DNA of 64,000 bases from Pseudomonas lactis (lineage in GTDB: Bacteria; Pseudomonadota; Gammaproteobacteria; Pseudomonadales; Pseudomonadaceae): the NCBI RefSeq assembly GCF_001439845.1, contig NZ_JYLO01000005.1, forward strand, positions 124,001 through 188,000, written 5' to 3'. The notes under the pieces were generated by a model. It made no database searches. It saw only the letters and a program-made list of their open reading frames with translations, and was not told where the DNA came from. A program made the position numbers and the translations under genes. This document shows positions 55,086 through 64,000 of this stretch, one piece after another (the stretch's first letter is position 1; each line of letters begins with the position of its first letter).

Positions 55086-55120
55086 AAAAAATGCCCCGGT
55101 CGAAAGATCGGGGCATTTTT
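55086..55120 (+). terminator. intrinsic terminator of rpoH
   Basis: AAAAAATGCCCCG pairs with CGGGGCATTTTTG around GTCGAAAGAT; an 8-bp GC-rich core is extended by A/T pairs and followed by a T-run. Located right after the rpoH stop codon. Confidence 0.9.
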
Positions 55121-55158
55121 GTATGTGTTCGAAAAGTCTCAAGCCCAACTCGGTTTAA

Positions 55159-55247
55159 TGTGGGAGCTGGCTTGCCTGCGATGAGGCCGTGTCAGTTAAA
55201 ACATGGGTTACTGACCCACCGCTATCGCAGGCAAGCCAGCTCCCACA
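55159..55247. repeat. REP doublet
   Basis: ATGTGGGAGCTGGCTTGCCT at the left and inverted copy at the right, loop about 45 bp, between convergent rpoH and mtgA. Confidence 0.9.
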
Positions 55248-55261
55248 GGTCCCGTATTGTG

Positions 55262-55984
55262 TCAGTCGGACCAGGGGGCTTTGCGGGTAGTGTTCAGCTC
55301 CATTAGGTAACCATCCCCACCCAACTGGCTCATCTGCTGACGAATCCATGCCGCTCTGCGTGCCACATAGGCCGTCGGATGGCTGGCACTCCACACCCGC
55401 GGATTAGGCAGCACCGCCGCCAGGTAGCTGGCCTGCTGCCGCGAAAGCGCTTTGGCATTCACGCCAAAATGGTGCCGCGCCGCGGCCTCTGCGCCAAACA
55501 CACCTTCATCCCATTCCACGCTGTTGAGGTACACCTCAAGAATCCGCTGCTTGGGCCACAACACTTCGATCAAGCCGGTAAACCACGCCTCCAGGCCTTT
55601 GCGCAAATAGCTGCGCCCGGCCCACAGGAACAGGTTTTTCGACACCTGCTGGCTCAGGGTGCTGGCGCCGCGAATCGAGCCGCCACGTTCGTTGTGCAGG
55701 ATCGCGGCCTGGATCGCGCCGAAATCAAAACCCCAGTGTTGTGGGAAGCGTTGGTCTTCACCGGCCATCACCGCCACTTTCAGGTCATCGGAGATTTCAT
55801 CCCACGGCACCCAGCTGCGTTGCAGGTCAATGGGTTCGCCATCTATCCAGGACTCAACCTTGCGCTCCACCATCAGCGCAGTGAACGGCGGCGGCACCAC
55901 ACGAAACAGCAGCACCAGCAACACACTGCCGATGGCAAACCATTTCACGACGTTGAGAAAGCGTTTGAAGAGGACACGCAGCAT
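55262..55984 (-). CDS. mtgA: monofunctional peptidoglycan glycosyltransferase
   Basis: 240 aa inner-membrane enzyme that polymerises lipid II without a transpeptidase domain. One N-terminal membrane helix (residues 12-32, [15 protein letters not shown]) is followed by the GT51 fold: catalytic glutamate in [14 protein letters not shown], and [20 protein letters not shown]. The single-domain layout and length match MtgA (PA0378). It is transcribed away from the DUF423 gene. Confidence 0.93.
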   Translation of the reverse strand: MLRVLFKRFLNVVKWFAIGSVLLVLLFRVVPPPFTALMVERKVESWIDGEPIDLQRSWVPWDEISDDLKVAVMAGEDQRFPQHWGFDFGAIQAAILHNERGGSIRGASTLSQQVSKNLFLWAGRSYLRKGLEAWFTGLIEVLWPKQRILEVYLNSVEWDEGVFGAEAAARHHFGVNAKALSRQQASYLAAVLPNPRVWSASHPTAYVARRAAWIRQQMSQLGGDGYLMELNTTRKAPWSD

Positions 55985-56058
55985 AGAGATGGCTTGGCCG
56001 AACCCGTTGAGCGGGCCATTATACAGACCCTGCCCGATGAGTCTGACTGGAGTTCCCC

Positions 56059-56433
56059 ATGCTGCGTAGCTTTCTGATGCTGGCTGCCTTTTTCGGCTTT
56101 ACTGGCGTTGCGCTGGGCGCGTTCGCCGCCCACGGCCTGAAAAACCGCCTGAGCGCCGACTACCTGGCGATCTTCCATACCGGCGTGACCTACCAGTTGG
56201 TGCATGCCCTGGCATTGTTCGGCGTGGCCTTGCTGGTGGCGCATATTCCGGGCCGGCTGGTCACCTGGGCGGGAATTTCGTTCACCGTCGGCATCCTGCT
56301 GTTCTCGGGCAGCCTGTATGTGCTGACGATGACCGGCATCAGTAAACTGGGAATCATCACGCCGTTTGGCGGGCTGGCGTTCCTGCTTGGCTGGTTCTTC
56401 CTGGGCCTGGCGGCGTGGCGCTTGCAGCTTTGA
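56059..56433 (+). CDS. DUF423 membrane protein
   Basis: 124 aa with four predicted membrane helices. The N-terminal motif [14 protein letters not shown] (residues 15-28) and the later [21 protein letters not shown] are characteristic of DUF423 (YgdD) proteins. No catalytic residues are evident, and the family has no settled function. It precedes thiS by 79 bp, but a separate promoter for thiS is likely. Confidence 0.85.
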   Translation: MLRSFLMLAAFFGFTGVALGAFAAHGLKNRLSADYLAIFHTGVTYQLVHALALFGVALLVAHIPGRLVTWAGISFTVGILLFSGSLYVLTMTGISKLGIITPFGGLAFLLGWFFLGLAAWRLQL

Positions 56434-56450
56434 CCGCTTGACGCTTGGAG

Positions 56451-56480
56451 CTGACCTTCAGGTTCCAATCGCGCTAGAAT
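56451..56480 (+). promoter_or_regulatory. candidate thiS-thiG promoter
   Basis: CTGACC (56451-56456), 18 bp spacer, TAGAAT (56475-56480), 33 bases before the thiS start. No TPP riboswitch sequence (such as CTGAGA with ACCTGA) is seen between it and thiS. Confidence 0.4.
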
Positions 56481-56512
56481 GCGGGCCCCTAAAAACGATG
56501 GCGGCCCGTGGC

Positions 56513-56713
56513 ATGCGCATTCAGTTGAACGGCGAACCCTTTGAACTTCCCGATGGCGAAACCGTTGCGGCCCTGCTGACCCGTCTGGACCTGACCGGGC
56601 GTCGCGTCGCAGTGGAGCTCAACCTGGATATCGTCCCGCGTAGCCAGCACGCCGAGACTGCGCTCACCGAAGGTGACCAGGTCGAAGTGGTCCACGCCAT
56701 CGGCGGCGGCTAG
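56513..56713 (+). CDS. thiS: sulfur carrier protein ThiS
   Basis: 66 aa ubiquitin-like protein, started at ATG 56513. It carries sulfur as a C-terminal thiocarboxylate for thiazole synthesis; the required C-terminal diglycine is present (HAIGGG). The beta-grasp start MRIQLNGEPFELPDGETV is typical. ThiF and ThiI type partners are not in the window. thiG follows after 54 bp. Confidence 0.93.
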   Translation: MRIQLNGEPFELPDGETVAALLTRLDLTGRRVAVELNLDIVPRSQHAETALTEGDQVEVVHAIGGG

Positions 56714-56767
56714 CCTGCCACGGCCGTAACGCATTCTGCAGAACCTCATCCAACCAGAGGATTTCCC

Positions 56768-57562
56768 ATGAGCATCGTTCGTAGCGACAAGCCTTTCGTC
56801 CTGGCCGGTCGTACCTACCAGTCCCGTCTGCTGGTCGGCACCGGCAAGTACCGCGACATGGAAGAAACCCGCCTGGCCATCGAAGCCTCGGGTGCCGAGA
56901 TCGTCACCTTCGCCGTGCGCCGCACCAACCTCGGCCAGATCGAGGGCGAGCCGAACCTGCTCGAAGTGCTGTCGCCGCAGCGCTACACCTTTCTGCCAAA
57001 CACCGCTGGCTGCTACGACGCCATCGAAGCCGTGCGCACCTGCCGCCTGGCCCGTGAGCTGCTCGACGGCCACAACCTGGTGAAGCTGGAAGTGCTGGCC
57101 GACCAGAAAACCCTGTTCCCCAATGTGATCGAAACCCTCAAGGCCGCCGAAACCCTGGTCAAGGAAGGTTTCGACGTGATGGTCTACACCAGCGATGACC
57201 CGATCATCGCGCGCCAACTGGCAGAAATCGGCTGCATCGCCGTGATGCCGCTGGCCGGTCTGATCGGTTCCGGCCTGGGCATCTGCAACCCGTACAACCT
57301 GCAGATCATCCTTGAAGAAGCCAAGATCCCGGTGCTGGTGGATGCGGGCGTGGGCACTGCCTCCGACGCAACCATCGCCATGGAACTGGGCTGCGACGCG
57401 GTGCTGATGAACTCGGCCATTGCCCATGCCCAGCAACCAATCATGATGGCCCAAGCCATGAACCACGCCATCGTCGCGGGCCGCCTGGCCTACCTCGCCG
57501 GGCGCATGCCGAAAAAACTCTATGCCAGCGCCTCTTCGCCGCTGGATGGTCTGATCAAGTAA
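56768..57562 (+). CDS. thiG: thiazole synthase
   Basis: 264 aa enzyme that builds the thiazole phosphate of thiamine from deoxyxylulose-5-phosphate, ThiS thiocarboxylate and an imine. TIM-barrel features: [20 protein letters not shown], the catalytic lysine in [17 protein letters not shown], and [20 protein letters not shown] near the phosphate site. Downstream trmB begins 9 bases after the stop, so they share a transcript although the functions are unrelated. Confidence 0.96.
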   Translation: MSIVRSDKPFVLAGRTYQSRLLVGTGKYRDMEETRLAIEASGAEIVTFAVRRTNLGQIEGEPNLLEVLSPQRYTFLPNTAGCYDAIEAVRTCRLARELLDGHNLVKLEVLADQKTLFPNVIETLKAAETLVKEGFDVMVYTSDDPIIARQLAEIGCIAVMPLAGLIGSGLGICNPYNLQIILEEAKIPVLVDAGVGTASDATIAMELGCDAVLMNSAIAHAQQPIMMAQAMNHAIVAGRLAYLAGRMPKKLYASASSPLDGLIK

Positions 57563-57571
57563 GAGCTATTG

Positions 57572-58297
57572 ATGACTGAATCAAACGAAACGCCGAACAC
57601 CGTGGAAGAGGGCGACGAGTCCAAGCACCGCCGCATCAAGAGTTTTGTGATGCGCGCCGGCCGCATGACCGAAGGCCAGCAAAAGGGCCTGGAGCAGGGC
57701 ACGCCGCTGTTCGTGTTGCCTCTGGCCGACGCGCCGGTGGACTACGACCAAGTGTTTGGCCGTTCGGCCCCACGCTCCCTGGAAATCGGTTTCGGCATGG
57801 GCCATTCCCTGCTGGAAATGGCCGCAGCCGCGCCGGAGCAGGATTTCATCGGTGTGGAAGTCCACCGCCCAGGCGTCGGCGCACTGCTCAACGGTGTGCT
57901 GACCCAAGGCCTGAAAAACCTGCGGGTCTACGACTGCGACGCGATTGAAGTGCTCAACTGCTGCATCGCTGACAACAGCCTCGACCGCCTGATGCTGTTC
58001 TTCCCCGACCCATGGCACAAGGCCCGTCACCACAAGCGCCGCATCGTCCAGGCCTCCTTCGCGGAGCTGGTACGCAGCAAGCTGAAAGTGGGCGGCATCC
58101 TGCACATGGCCACCGACTGGGAACCGTACGCGGAATACATGCTGGAAGTGATGAACGTCGCCCCTGGCTACCGCAACCTGGCCGAAGACGGCAAATGCGT
58201 GCCACGCCCGGCCGAGCGGCCGATCACCAAGTTCGAACGCCGTGGCGAGCGGTTGGGGCATGGGGTGTGGGATTTGAAGTTCGAGAAGCTGGCTTAA
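57572..58297 (+). CDS. trmB: tRNA (guanine(46)-N7)-methyltransferase
   Basis: 241 aa SAM-dependent enzyme that makes m7G46 in tRNA variable loops. I used ATG 57572; a TTG immediately before is an alternative. SAM-binding motif [15 protein letters not shown], and the family motifs [28 protein letters not shown] and the later [11 protein letters not shown] are visible. It is coupled to thiG. Confidence 0.94.
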   Translation: MTESNETPNTVEEGDESKHRRIKSFVMRAGRMTEGQQKGLEQGTPLFVLPLADAPVDYDQVFGRSAPRSLEIGFGMGHSLLEMAAAAPEQDFIGVEVHRPGVGALLNGVLTQGLKNLRVYDCDAIEVLNCCIADNSLDRLMLFFPDPWHKARHHKRRIVQASFAELVRSKLKVGGILHMATDWEPYAEYMLEVMNVAPGYRNLAEDGKCVPRPAERPITKFERRGERLGHGVWDLKFEKLA

Positions 58298-58376
58298 CTC
58301 GCGTTGCTAATCACGGCGGTGGAATCGCTGCGTTCCACTGCCGCTTCGCTTTTTACTTGTAAAGGAATACAAGCGC

Positions 58377-59189
58377 TTGAAAACCCTCCTTTCCAGTCTA
58401 CTGTTGCTCAGCCTGCTGTCTGCGACAGCCTTCGCGGCCAGCACATCCTCTTTGGCAGTGACTTCCAGTGACGACTACTTTGAGCGTGCTCAGAAGAAGG
58501 CGGAACAACTCAAGCTGATGTTCGATGAGAACGTCAAGCTGGAGGCCAGCGGCAAGCTGGATAAAGCCACGTTGCCCGAAAAACTCAAAGAGGTTCAGGG
58601 TGTCATGACTGCGTTCCAAGATGATCTGAAAATGGCCTCGGAGGGCGGGCATGTTGTTGCGACCTATATGCTGGCCAATATCCAAAGCCGGTTCGGCATG
58701 TCCAAGGAAGAACGCAAACAGGTGTGTGAGCCGATGCACAAGGCAATGGATCAAGGTTTGTTAGCCGCCGGCGTGGGGTATTACTATCAATGTGATATGG
58801 CGTACATGCGTCTAAATCTGCTTGATCCTGGGCACGTAAAGTACCTGGAAGCGCTCAAGCAGATGCTTCTGAACGTTGATCCCAACCATGACTATTATCC
58901 GCTGTACACCAATCGTTCGCTTTGTTTCGAAGGTGATCGGCTAGCTGAGATCAAGGAAGAAAGAACCTTGGGCAACATGCAAGCACGCGCCAGCGCGCGG
59001 ATGCTGACCTATGATCAGTACCGGGCGGATGCCTACTACATCTTGGCGGCGACTCGTATGAACGACAAAGGTGAGCCCGACAGCGTGAATTTGACCTACC
59101 TGAATCAGGCGCTGGCGCTGGGTTGCAAAGACCCGATGACACTTAAAGAGTATTACGAAAAAGCATTTGGCAGTCAGGTCTCTAAATAG
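58377..59189 (+). CDS. periplasmic protein of unknown function with four cysteines
   Basis: 270 aa, starting at TTG 58377 behind AAAGGAA; no in-frame ATG fits better because the signal peptide (residues 1-20, ending AFA) begins at this codon. I do not recognise the family. The mature protein is helical and hydrophilic and holds four cysteines (in KQVCEP, YYQCDM, SLCFEG and LGCKDP), consistent with two disulfides. The layout of short helices is loosely like Sel1/TPR repeats. It overlaps the convergent kptA gene by eight bases. Confidence 0.7.
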   Translation: MKTLLSSLLLLSLLSATAFAASTSSLAVTSSDDYFERAQKKAEQLKLMFDENVKLEASGKLDKATLPEKLKEVQGVMTAFQDDLKMASEGGHVVATYMLANIQSRFGMSKEERKQVCEPMHKAMDQGLLAAGVGYYYQCDMAYMRLNLLDPGHVKYLEALKQMLLNVDPNHDYYPLYTNRSLCFEGDRLAEIKEERTLGNMQARASARMLTYDQYRADAYYILAATRMNDKGEPDSVNLTYLNQALALGCKDPMTLKEYYEKAFGSQVSK

Positions 59190-59730
59190 CTTCGAGGAAC
59201 TGGGCAGGAACCTGCTCCGTCAGCCAAACCCCATTCTGCGCCTGATAAAACTTGAAACCCTGGGCCAGCATCTTCGAAGTGTTGATCTTCAGAATAACCA
59301 CTTTCCCATAGCGCTGCCCAACTTCCCTGGCCGTCTCAAGCTGTTCACTGAGATGCACATGATGTCGTGACCCGGGAATCAGCCCCTTTTGGTTGATTGA
59401 CTCGATGAAGCGCGTTGCGGTGCCGTGGTACAGGACGGCTGGTGGTTGTCTTTCATCGAGTTGCAGCTGGACGCCTTGGTTGGAGTGACCCTGCACGGCG
59501 CGGATGTGTTGACCGTCCTCGGAGAACGAAAAGCGCTTCTTCTCGTTTGTGTGCACCACCTGCTCCAGCAGTTCTCGGCTAAGGCTGCGCCCGTCGCGGC
59601 TGGCCGCCTCAATCAGCTCTGCAATGCCTGCCCAGCCTTCTGAATCCAATGAAAGGCCAATTGCCTGAGGCTCATGGCGCAGTACATAGCTGAGAAATTT
59701 GCTAGTGTCGTCCAGAAGCTTTTTGCTCAT
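59182..59730 (-). CDS. kptA: RNA 2'-phosphotransferase (KptA/Tpt1)
   Basis: 182 aa enzyme that in eukaryotes transfers the splice-junction 2'-phosphate of tRNA to NAD+. Family motifs: SYVLRHEPQAIGLSLDSEGW (H and R of LRHEP), TNEKKRFSFSEDGQHIRAVQGHS in parts, LYHGTATRF, and SRHHVHLSEQ. All four expected conserved basic motifs are seen. Bacteria lack the corresponding tRNA splicing, so the natural substrate here is uncertain; ADP-ribosylation of RNA ends has been shown for bacterial members. It is convergent with the periplasmic unknown. Confidence 0.92.
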   Translation of the reverse strand: MSKKLLDDTSKFLSYVLRHEPQAIGLSLDSEGWAGIAELIEAASRDGRSLSRELLEQVVHTNEKKRFSFSEDGQHIRAVQGHSNQGVQLQLDERQPPAVLYHGTATRFIESINQKGLIPGSRHHVHLSEQLETAREVGQRYGKVVILKINTSKMLAQGFKFYQAQNGVWLTEQVPAQFLEAI

Positions 59731-59759
59731 GAGATGTCCTTGCCTTCATCTGGATGAAA

Positions 59760-60083
59760 TCAGCGGCGGTCTGCTACCACGCCAATCAACACCAGCACCA
59801 CGATCAACACCGGCGCCAGGCTGTAGTTATTGAACTGGCTCAACCCCCGCACAATCCACGGCGTGGCGTAGATCAACGCCGCGCCGCTGCCGATCAGGCA
59901 CAGCAGGGCCATCAAGGGTACGCGCAAGGCGCCGGCGATGCTGCCCAGGCGCGCTTCGACCCAGCCCTTGATGTCAGCGCCGAACAGCACCAGCAAACAG
60001 CCTACAAGGGCCAACGAGATTTCCGACAGGTTGCTACGGCTCCAGCGGGATACGGTGGCGAGCAGGTCGAGTACCAGATCCAT
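59760..60083 (-). CDS. DUF3392 membrane protein
   Basis: 107 aa with three hydrophobic segments: near residues 20-38, 52-72 and 83-103. The sequence pattern LVGCLLVLFGADIKGWVEARL is typical of DUF3392. It is the last gene of the metX-to-hemW leftward string, 19 bp after hemW. Function unknown. Confidence 0.82.
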   Translation of the reverse strand: MDLVLDLLATVSRWSRSNLSEISLALVGCLLVLFGADIKGWVEARLGSIAGALRVPLMALLCLIGSGAALIYATPWIVRGLSQFNNYSLAPVLIVVLVLIGVVADRR

Positions 60084-60102
60084 TCGATTTCCTTAAGAGC
60101 TA

Positions 60103-61305
60103 TCAGCTCAAAAACTTCTGCAACAGGTCATTGAGAAAGAGTTGCCCGCGGTCGGTGGCCGCCAGGCGTGACGGTTCGACCTGCATTAATCCACTTTGTT
60201 CTGCGTCGCGGCGGCCTTCGTCGAGGCTCGCCAGATCAAGGCCGGTGCGCTCGGCGTAGAGCTTGGCATCAACCCCGTCGGTGAGGCGCAGCGCGTTCAT
60301 CAGGAACTCGAACGGCAGTTCGTCGTTGGTCAGTTCTTTCGCGCCGGCCTGGAAGCTTTTGGCCGGGTTGAGGTAGTCCTTCGGTGCACGGGTTTTCCAG
60401 GTGCGGATGATGCGCCCGTCCGGGTGGCTGAGCTTGCCGTGGGCGCCGGCGCCGATGCCGATAAAGTCGCCAAAGCTCCAGTAATTGAGGTTATGCCGCG
60501 CCGGCCGCCCCGGTTGGGCGTAGGCCGAGACTTCATATTGTGCGTAACCGTGTTCGGCGAGCAGTGCCTGGCCGGCTTCCTGGATATCCCACAGCGTGTC
60601 GTCTTCCGGCAGCACGGGTGGCTGGTTCCAGAACACGGTGTTGGGCTCCAGGGTCAGTTGGTACCAGGACAGGTGCGTCGGCTTGAGCGCAATAGCCTGG
60701 CGCAAGTCGCCCAAGGCGTCGTCGAGGGACTGGTTGGGCAAACCGTGCATCAAGTCCAGGTTGAAGTTATCGAACCCGGCCTGGCGCGCCATACCGGCGG
60801 CGCGTACGGCTTCGTCACCATTGTGAATGCGGCCCAGGGCTTCAAGCTTCTCTTGCTGGAAGCTCTGGATGCCGATGGACAGGCGATTGATCCCCAGCTT
60901 GCGGTACGCCACGAACTTCTCTTGTTCGAACGTCCCGGGGTTGGCTTCCAGGGTGATCTCGATATCGTCGGCAAACGGGATGCGCGCTTCAACGCCTTTG
61001 AGCAGGCGGCCCAGTGCAGCAGCGCTGAACAGGCTGGGCGTGCCGCCGCCGAAGAAAATCGAACTCAGTTCACGGCCATAAACGGCGTGCAGGTCTTGGT
61101 CCAGGTCCGCCAGCAAGGCGTCCACATACTCTTCTTCCGGCAGCACCTTACTGGCGGTGTGGGAGTTGAAGTCGCAATACGGGCATTTGCGCACGCACCA
61201 CGGAATATGGATGTACAGCGCCAGGGGCGGCAGGTGGGGCAGCGCCGCCCGGGGTGTTTGCGCGCCGCCGTGGATCAGCGGCTGCGCAGAGGTGTTCTGG
61301 GTCAT
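60103..61305 (-). CDS. hemW: HemW (radical SAM family, heme chaperone)
   Basis: 400 aa radical-SAM protein related to coproporphyrinogen dehydrogenase. The cluster motif CxxxCxxC appears as [16 protein letters not shown] near residues 35-50. The usual HemN cysteine just before is replaced by the HemW pattern. HemW binds heme and delivers it to membrane enzymes rather than making it, and older annotations call it an oxygen-independent coproporphyrinogen oxidase. It overlaps rdgB by four bases. All genes from metX onward are in one direction. Confidence 0.9.
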   Translation of the reverse strand: MTQNTSAQPLIHGGAQTPRAALPHLPPLALYIHIPWCVRKCPYCDFNSHTASKVLPEEEYVDALLADLDQDLHAVYGRELSSIFFGGGTPSLFSAAALGRLLKGVEARIPFADDIEITLEANPGTFEQEKFVAYRKLGINRLSIGIQSFQQEKLEALGRIHNGDEAVRAAGMARQAGFDNFNLDLMHGLPNQSLDDALGDLRQAIALKPTHLSWYQLTLEPNTVFWNQPPVLPEDDTLWDIQEAGQALLAEHGYAQYEVSAYAQPGRPARHNLNYWSFGDFIGIGAGAHGKLSHPDGRIIRTWKTRAPKDYLNPAKSFQAGAKELTNDELPFEFLMNALRLTDGVDAKLYAERTGLDLASLDEGRRDAEQSGLMQVEPSRLAATDRGQLFLNDLLQKFLS

Positions 61306-61898
61306 TTCAAACCTAGGCGCTGGCGCAGCAACGCCATGGCGCGGGCGCGGTGGCTGATTTGGTTTTTGTCGGCCGGGCTCAGTTCGGCGCTGGAGACATT
61401 ACGCTCCGGCACCCAGAACAGCGGGTCATAGCCAAAGCCATGCTCACCGCTGGCCGCCTGCAGGATGCGGCCGTGCCACAGGCCTTCACACAGGATCGGC
61501 AACGGGTCATCGGCGTGCCGCACCAACGCCAGCACGCAGACGAACTGCGCGCCGCGCTCGGCCTCCGGCACGTCCTTGAGGGCGTCGAGCAGCTTGGCGT
61601 TATTAGCCGCATCACCTTTGCCGTCGGCGTAACGGGCCGAGTAGATGCCAGGCGCGCCGCCGAGGAAATCCACGGCCAGGCCCGAATCATCTGCCAGGGC
61701 TGGCAGGCCAGAGATACGTGCGGCGTTGCGGGCCTTGAGGATGGCATTCTCGACGAACGACAGGCCGGTCTCTTCCGGTTCGACCTGGCTGAACTCGCCA
61801 ATCGAACGCAGGTGCACAGACTCACCGAGCATGGCTTGCAGTTCTTTGAGTTTGCCGGCGTTGTGGCTGGCGAGTACGAGTTGGGTAAGGTTCATCAT
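61302..61898 (-). CDS. rdgB: RdgB/HAM1 family XTP/dITP pyrophosphatase
   Basis: 198 aa house-cleaning enzyme that hydrolyses non-canonical purine triphosphates (dITP, XTP). The N-terminal [16 protein letters not shown], the [22 protein letters not shown] segment in parts, and the [12 protein letters not shown] motif are family signatures. Two adjacent ATGs (61898 and 61895) are possible starts. It overlaps hemW by four and the DUF4426 gene by three to four bases, so it is in the same operon. Confidence 0.94.
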   Translation of the reverse strand: MMNLTQLVLASHNAGKLKELQAMLGESVHLRSIGEFSQVEPEETGLSFVENAILKARNAARISGLPALADDSGLAVDFLGGAPGIYSARYADGKGDAANNAKLLDALKDVPEAERGAQFVCVLALVRHADDPLPILCEGLWHGRILQAASGEHGFGYDPLFWVPERNVSSAELSPADKNQISHRARAMALLRQRLGLK

Positions 61899-62329
61899 TC
61901 GGCCGGGAACAGTTCTTGGTTGAATTGGAAGCCGTGGGCCTTGCCGCCGGTTTCAACGTTGATGGTAAACGTCTTGTATTCCCGCTGGGTCACCGAGTAG
62001 GGCGCGAGGTAGCTGATGCCGCTTTTCTCTTCGATCTGCTTGAACGTCAGGATCTCGCTCTTGCCGCCCAAGTCCTTGACCGTTCCAGTGACTTGCGCGG
62101 CCACCGGGCTTACGCCCTTGATCACGGTCACGTTAATCAAACCCTTCTCCTTGCTGCGCACCACACCGACTTTTTGGGCGGTCTCAGCGGGCAGGAAGCT
62201 TGAAGTGAAGGTGTTGTAATGAACGGTGATATCGCCGAAGTCTTTTTTGCGATTAGCGTCGATAGTGTCGGCGGCCATGGCGCTGGCGCCCAGGCATGCG
62301 GTCAATAGAAAAATAGCCAAACGACTCAT
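61895..62329 (-). CDS. DUF4426 secreted protein
   Basis: 144 aa with a signal peptide (residues 1-19, ending AMA). The mature part includes [19 protein letters not shown] and ends FNQELFPAE, as in DUF4426 proteins found beside metXW in pseudomonads. It is probably periplasmic. Stop codon overlaps the rdgB start. Function unknown; conserved linkage to metXW is the only clue. Confidence 0.87.
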   Translation of the reverse strand: MSRLAIFLLTACLGASAMAADTIDANRKKDFGDITVHYNTFTSSFLPAETAQKVGVVRSKEKGLINVTVIKGVSPVAAQVTGTVKDLGGKSEILTFKQIEEKSGISYLAPYSVTQREYKTFTINVETGGKAHGFQFNQELFPAE

Positions 62330-62350
62330 GAACGTCCCTCTTGAAGATGA

Positions 62351-62971
62351 TTAGACGGCAACTTTGTGGTCGGTCAGGCCAGGACTGCTGACCCGGTAAA
62401 TACCAATTTCGCCCAACAGGTTGGGCCATAGCTTACTCGCCCAGCCGTGGCGGTGCTGTTGATCGACGGCAAGGCGGTTGATCACCTTGGCTTCACGCTC
62501 GCCACACAGGGCTTCGAAGTCTTCGAAGGTGCAAAAGTGGATGTTCGGCGTGTTGTACCAGGTGTAGGGCAGGAAGTCGGAGACCGGCATGCGCCCCTTG
62601 GTGGCCAGGTACCAGCGGCAGCGCCAGTGGCCAAAGTTGGGGAAAGTGATGATGCATTGGCGGCCAACGCGCAGCATTTCGTCGAGGATGCGGTCCGGGT
62701 AGTGCACCGCTTGCAGGGCCTGGGTCATCACCACGATATCGAAGCTGTTGCTGGCAAAGTTGCCCAGGCCCTTGTCCAGGTCCTGCTCGATCACGTTGAT
62801 GCCCTTGGCCACGCACTGGGCGATGTTGTCCGGGTCGTTTTCCAGGCCGTAGCCGGTGACTTGCTTGTGGTCGCGCAGCCAGCTCAGCAGTTCGCCGTCG
62901 CCGCAGCCCAGGTCGAGCACGCGGCTGCCGGCGGGGATCCAGTCTTGGATGATTTCCAGGTCGGCTCTCAT
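62351..62971 (-). CDS. metW: MetW, methionine biosynthesis protein
   Basis: 206 aa SAM-methyltransferase-fold protein. Motif I is VLDLGCGDGELLSWLRDH, and GINVIEQDLDKGLGNF marks motif II. In pseudomonads MetW works together with MetX; a complex in which MetW boosts homoserine acyltransferase activity has been described. The gene starts eight bases after the metX stop, on the same strand, consistent with this. Confidence 0.92.
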   Translation of the reverse strand: MRADLEIIQDWIPAGSRVLDLGCGDGELLSWLRDHKQVTGYGLENDPDNIAQCVAKGINVIEQDLDKGLGNFASNSFDIVVMTQALQAVHYPDRILDEMLRVGRQCIITFPNFGHWRCRWYLATKGRMPVSDFLPYTWYNTPNIHFCTFEDFEALCGEREAKVINRLAVDQQHRHGWASKLWPNLLGEIGIYRVSSPGLTDHKVAV

Positions 62972-62978
62972 GGCGTTC

Positions 62979-64000
62979 TCACAAAGTAATGCGGTTCATG
63001 TAGTTACTGAACGCATGCAGGTAACGTGGGATCGGAATCAGGAAGGCGTCGTGGCCTTGCGGTGCATCGATCTCCAGGTAGCAGACGTCTTTCTTGGCGG
63101 CCATCAGGGCATCCACCAGCTCACGGGAGCGTGCCGGCGAAAAGCGCCAGTCAGTGGTGAACGACATCACGCAGAACTTGGCCGTGGCGTGCTCGAAGGT
63201 TTTTGCCAGGTCGTCATCGTGGTTGGCGGCCGGGTCGAAGTAGTCCAGGGCCTTGGTCATCAGCAGGTAGGTGTTGGCGTCAAAGCGCCCTGAGAATTCC
63301 TCGCCCTGGTAACGCAGGTAGCTCTCCACTTGGAACTCGACGCTGTGGAAGTCGTAGTTGAGTTTCTCGCTCTTGAGGCCACGGCCGAATTTCTCGCCCA
63401 TGGAATCGTCGGACAGGTAGGTGATGTGGCCGACCATCCGCGCCAGCATCAAGCCACGCTTGGGGATCACGCCCGCTTCCTGGAACGAACCACCGTGGAA
63501 GTCGGGGTCGGTGAGGATCGCCTGGCGCGCCACTTCGTTGAAGGCGATGTTCTGCGCCGACAACTTGGGCGCCGAGGCGATGGCCAGGCAATGACGCACG
63601 CGGTCCGGGTAAGTAATGGTCCATTGCAGGGCCTGCATGCCGCCCAGGCTGCCGCCAATCACGGCGGCCCACTGGCTGATGCCCAGCAGGTCGGCCAGGC
63701 GTGCCTGGCTGTGCACCCAGTCTTCCACGGTCAGCACCGGGAAGTCGGCGCCGAACGGTTTGCCGGTTTCCGGGTTGAGGCTGCTGGGGCCGGTGGAGCC
63801 GTTGCAGCCGCCGAGGTTGTTCAGGCTGACCACAAAGAACTTATGGGTGTCGATGGGCTTGCCGGGGCCGATACAACTGTCCCACCAGCCGGGCTTGCGG
63901 TCGTCAACGCTATGGAAACCGGCGGCGTGATGATGGCCGGACAAGGCATGGCAGATCAGCACGGCGTTGCTCGCCGTGGCGTTCAGTTGGCCATAGGTTT
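62979..64000 (-). CDS. metX: homoserine O-acyltransferase MetX (5' end beyond the window)
   Basis: The visible 340 codons continue to the right edge, so the N-terminus is missing; the frame is open through 64000 ([20 protein letters not shown]). It is the first activating enzyme of methionine synthesis. The nucleophile serine is in [13 protein letters not shown], and the rest of the triad is near [15 protein letters not shown] (aspartate) and PQGHDAFL (histidine). Despite the MetX name, pseudomonad enzymes are often homoserine O-succinyltransferases; I cannot decide the acyl donor from the sequence. Confidence 0.93.
   Translation of the reverse strand, partial: TYGQLNATASNAVLICHALSGHHHAAGFHSVDDRKPGWWDSCIGPGKPIDTHKFFVVSLNNLGGCNGSTGPSSLNPETGKPFGADFPVLTVEDWVHSQARLADLLGISQWAAVIGGSLGGMQALQWTITYPDRVRHCLAIASAPKLSAQNIAFNEVARQAILTDPDFHGGSFQEAGVIPKRGLMLARMVGHITYLSDDSMGEKFGRGLKSEKLNYDFHSVEFQVESYLRYQGEEFSGRFDANTYLLMTKALDYFDPAANHDDDLAKTFEHATAKFCVMSFTTDWRFSPARSRELVDALMAAKKDVCYLEIDAPQGHDAFLIPIPRYLHAFSNYMNRITL

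Noticed and set aside
56434..56512. TPP riboswitch ahead of thiS
   Set aside because: The gap is only 79 bp and lacks the conserved thi-box sequences.

Overview
The window is a stretch of chromosome from a fluorescent-group Pseudomonas (P. fluorescens complex or a close relative). The evidence is the gene order, which follows the P. aeruginosa PAO1 backbone from rpiA (PA0330) to metX (PA0390) almost gene for gene, the generally high GC, and the many REP doublets built on a GTGGGAGCTGGCTTGCCTGC half-site that are typical of this group. No rRNA, tRNA, IS element or CRISPR array was seen.

Backbone, left to right: a truncated secreted peptidase-like gene; rpiA / ilvA / DUF2269; a HAD phosphatase / rppH-ptsP; NRDE protein / lgt-thyA; a DUF2868-DUF3482 GTPase pair / folA / a TcyP-type transporter; ilvD; an RlmI-like methyltransferase; an HDOD protein and mutM; ferredoxin, coaD; a coniferyl-aldehyde dehydrogenase / Tat lipoprotein / GMC oxidoreductase operon with a divergent TetR regulator; a rhodanese; a YheT hydrolase; rsmD with two M16 peptidase-family genes; ftsY-ftsE-ftsX-rpoH; mtgA; DUF423; thiS-thiG-trmB; a periplasmic unknown and kptA; and the metX-metW-DUF4426-rdgB-hemW-DUF3392 gene string, which runs off the right edge inside metX.

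Four accessory blocks interrupt this backbone. (1) 10039-12853: cadR/cadA cadmium-lead-zinc efflux with a clear MerR-type promoter. (2) 12870-19566: a 2-aminoethylphosphonate-type cluster with a LysR regulator, an ABC importer, a FAD oxidoreductase and a PhnZ-like HD-domain mixed-valent diiron oxygenase; the transporter genes are bracketed by two copies of a ~100-bp palindromic element. It is followed by an unrecognised two-repeat EF-hand/dockerin-like protein. (3) 25332-30656: a phosphorylcholine-phosphatase-like gene, then an ECF sigma / FecR / TonB-receptor cell-surface signalling trio behind a probable Fur box. (4) 32913-36400: a visibly AT-rich island between ilvD and the rlmI-like gene.

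Block 4 is the most unusual part. It has a strong sigma70-like promoter, a 23-codon ORF with a near-perfect Shine-Dalgarno, a perfect intrinsic terminator immediately after it, and then a tightly coupled operon of a SagB/nitroreductase-type dehydrogenase, an AurF/CmlI-type diiron oxygenase with all seven metal ligands, and a Bcr/CflA-type MFS exporter. There is no YcaO cyclodehydratase, NRPS or known partner enzyme. The layout resembles a compact peptide-derived (RiPP-like, PqqA-sized precursor) natural product pathway that I do not recognise. The alternative is a small-molecule pathway controlled by a leader-peptide attenuator.
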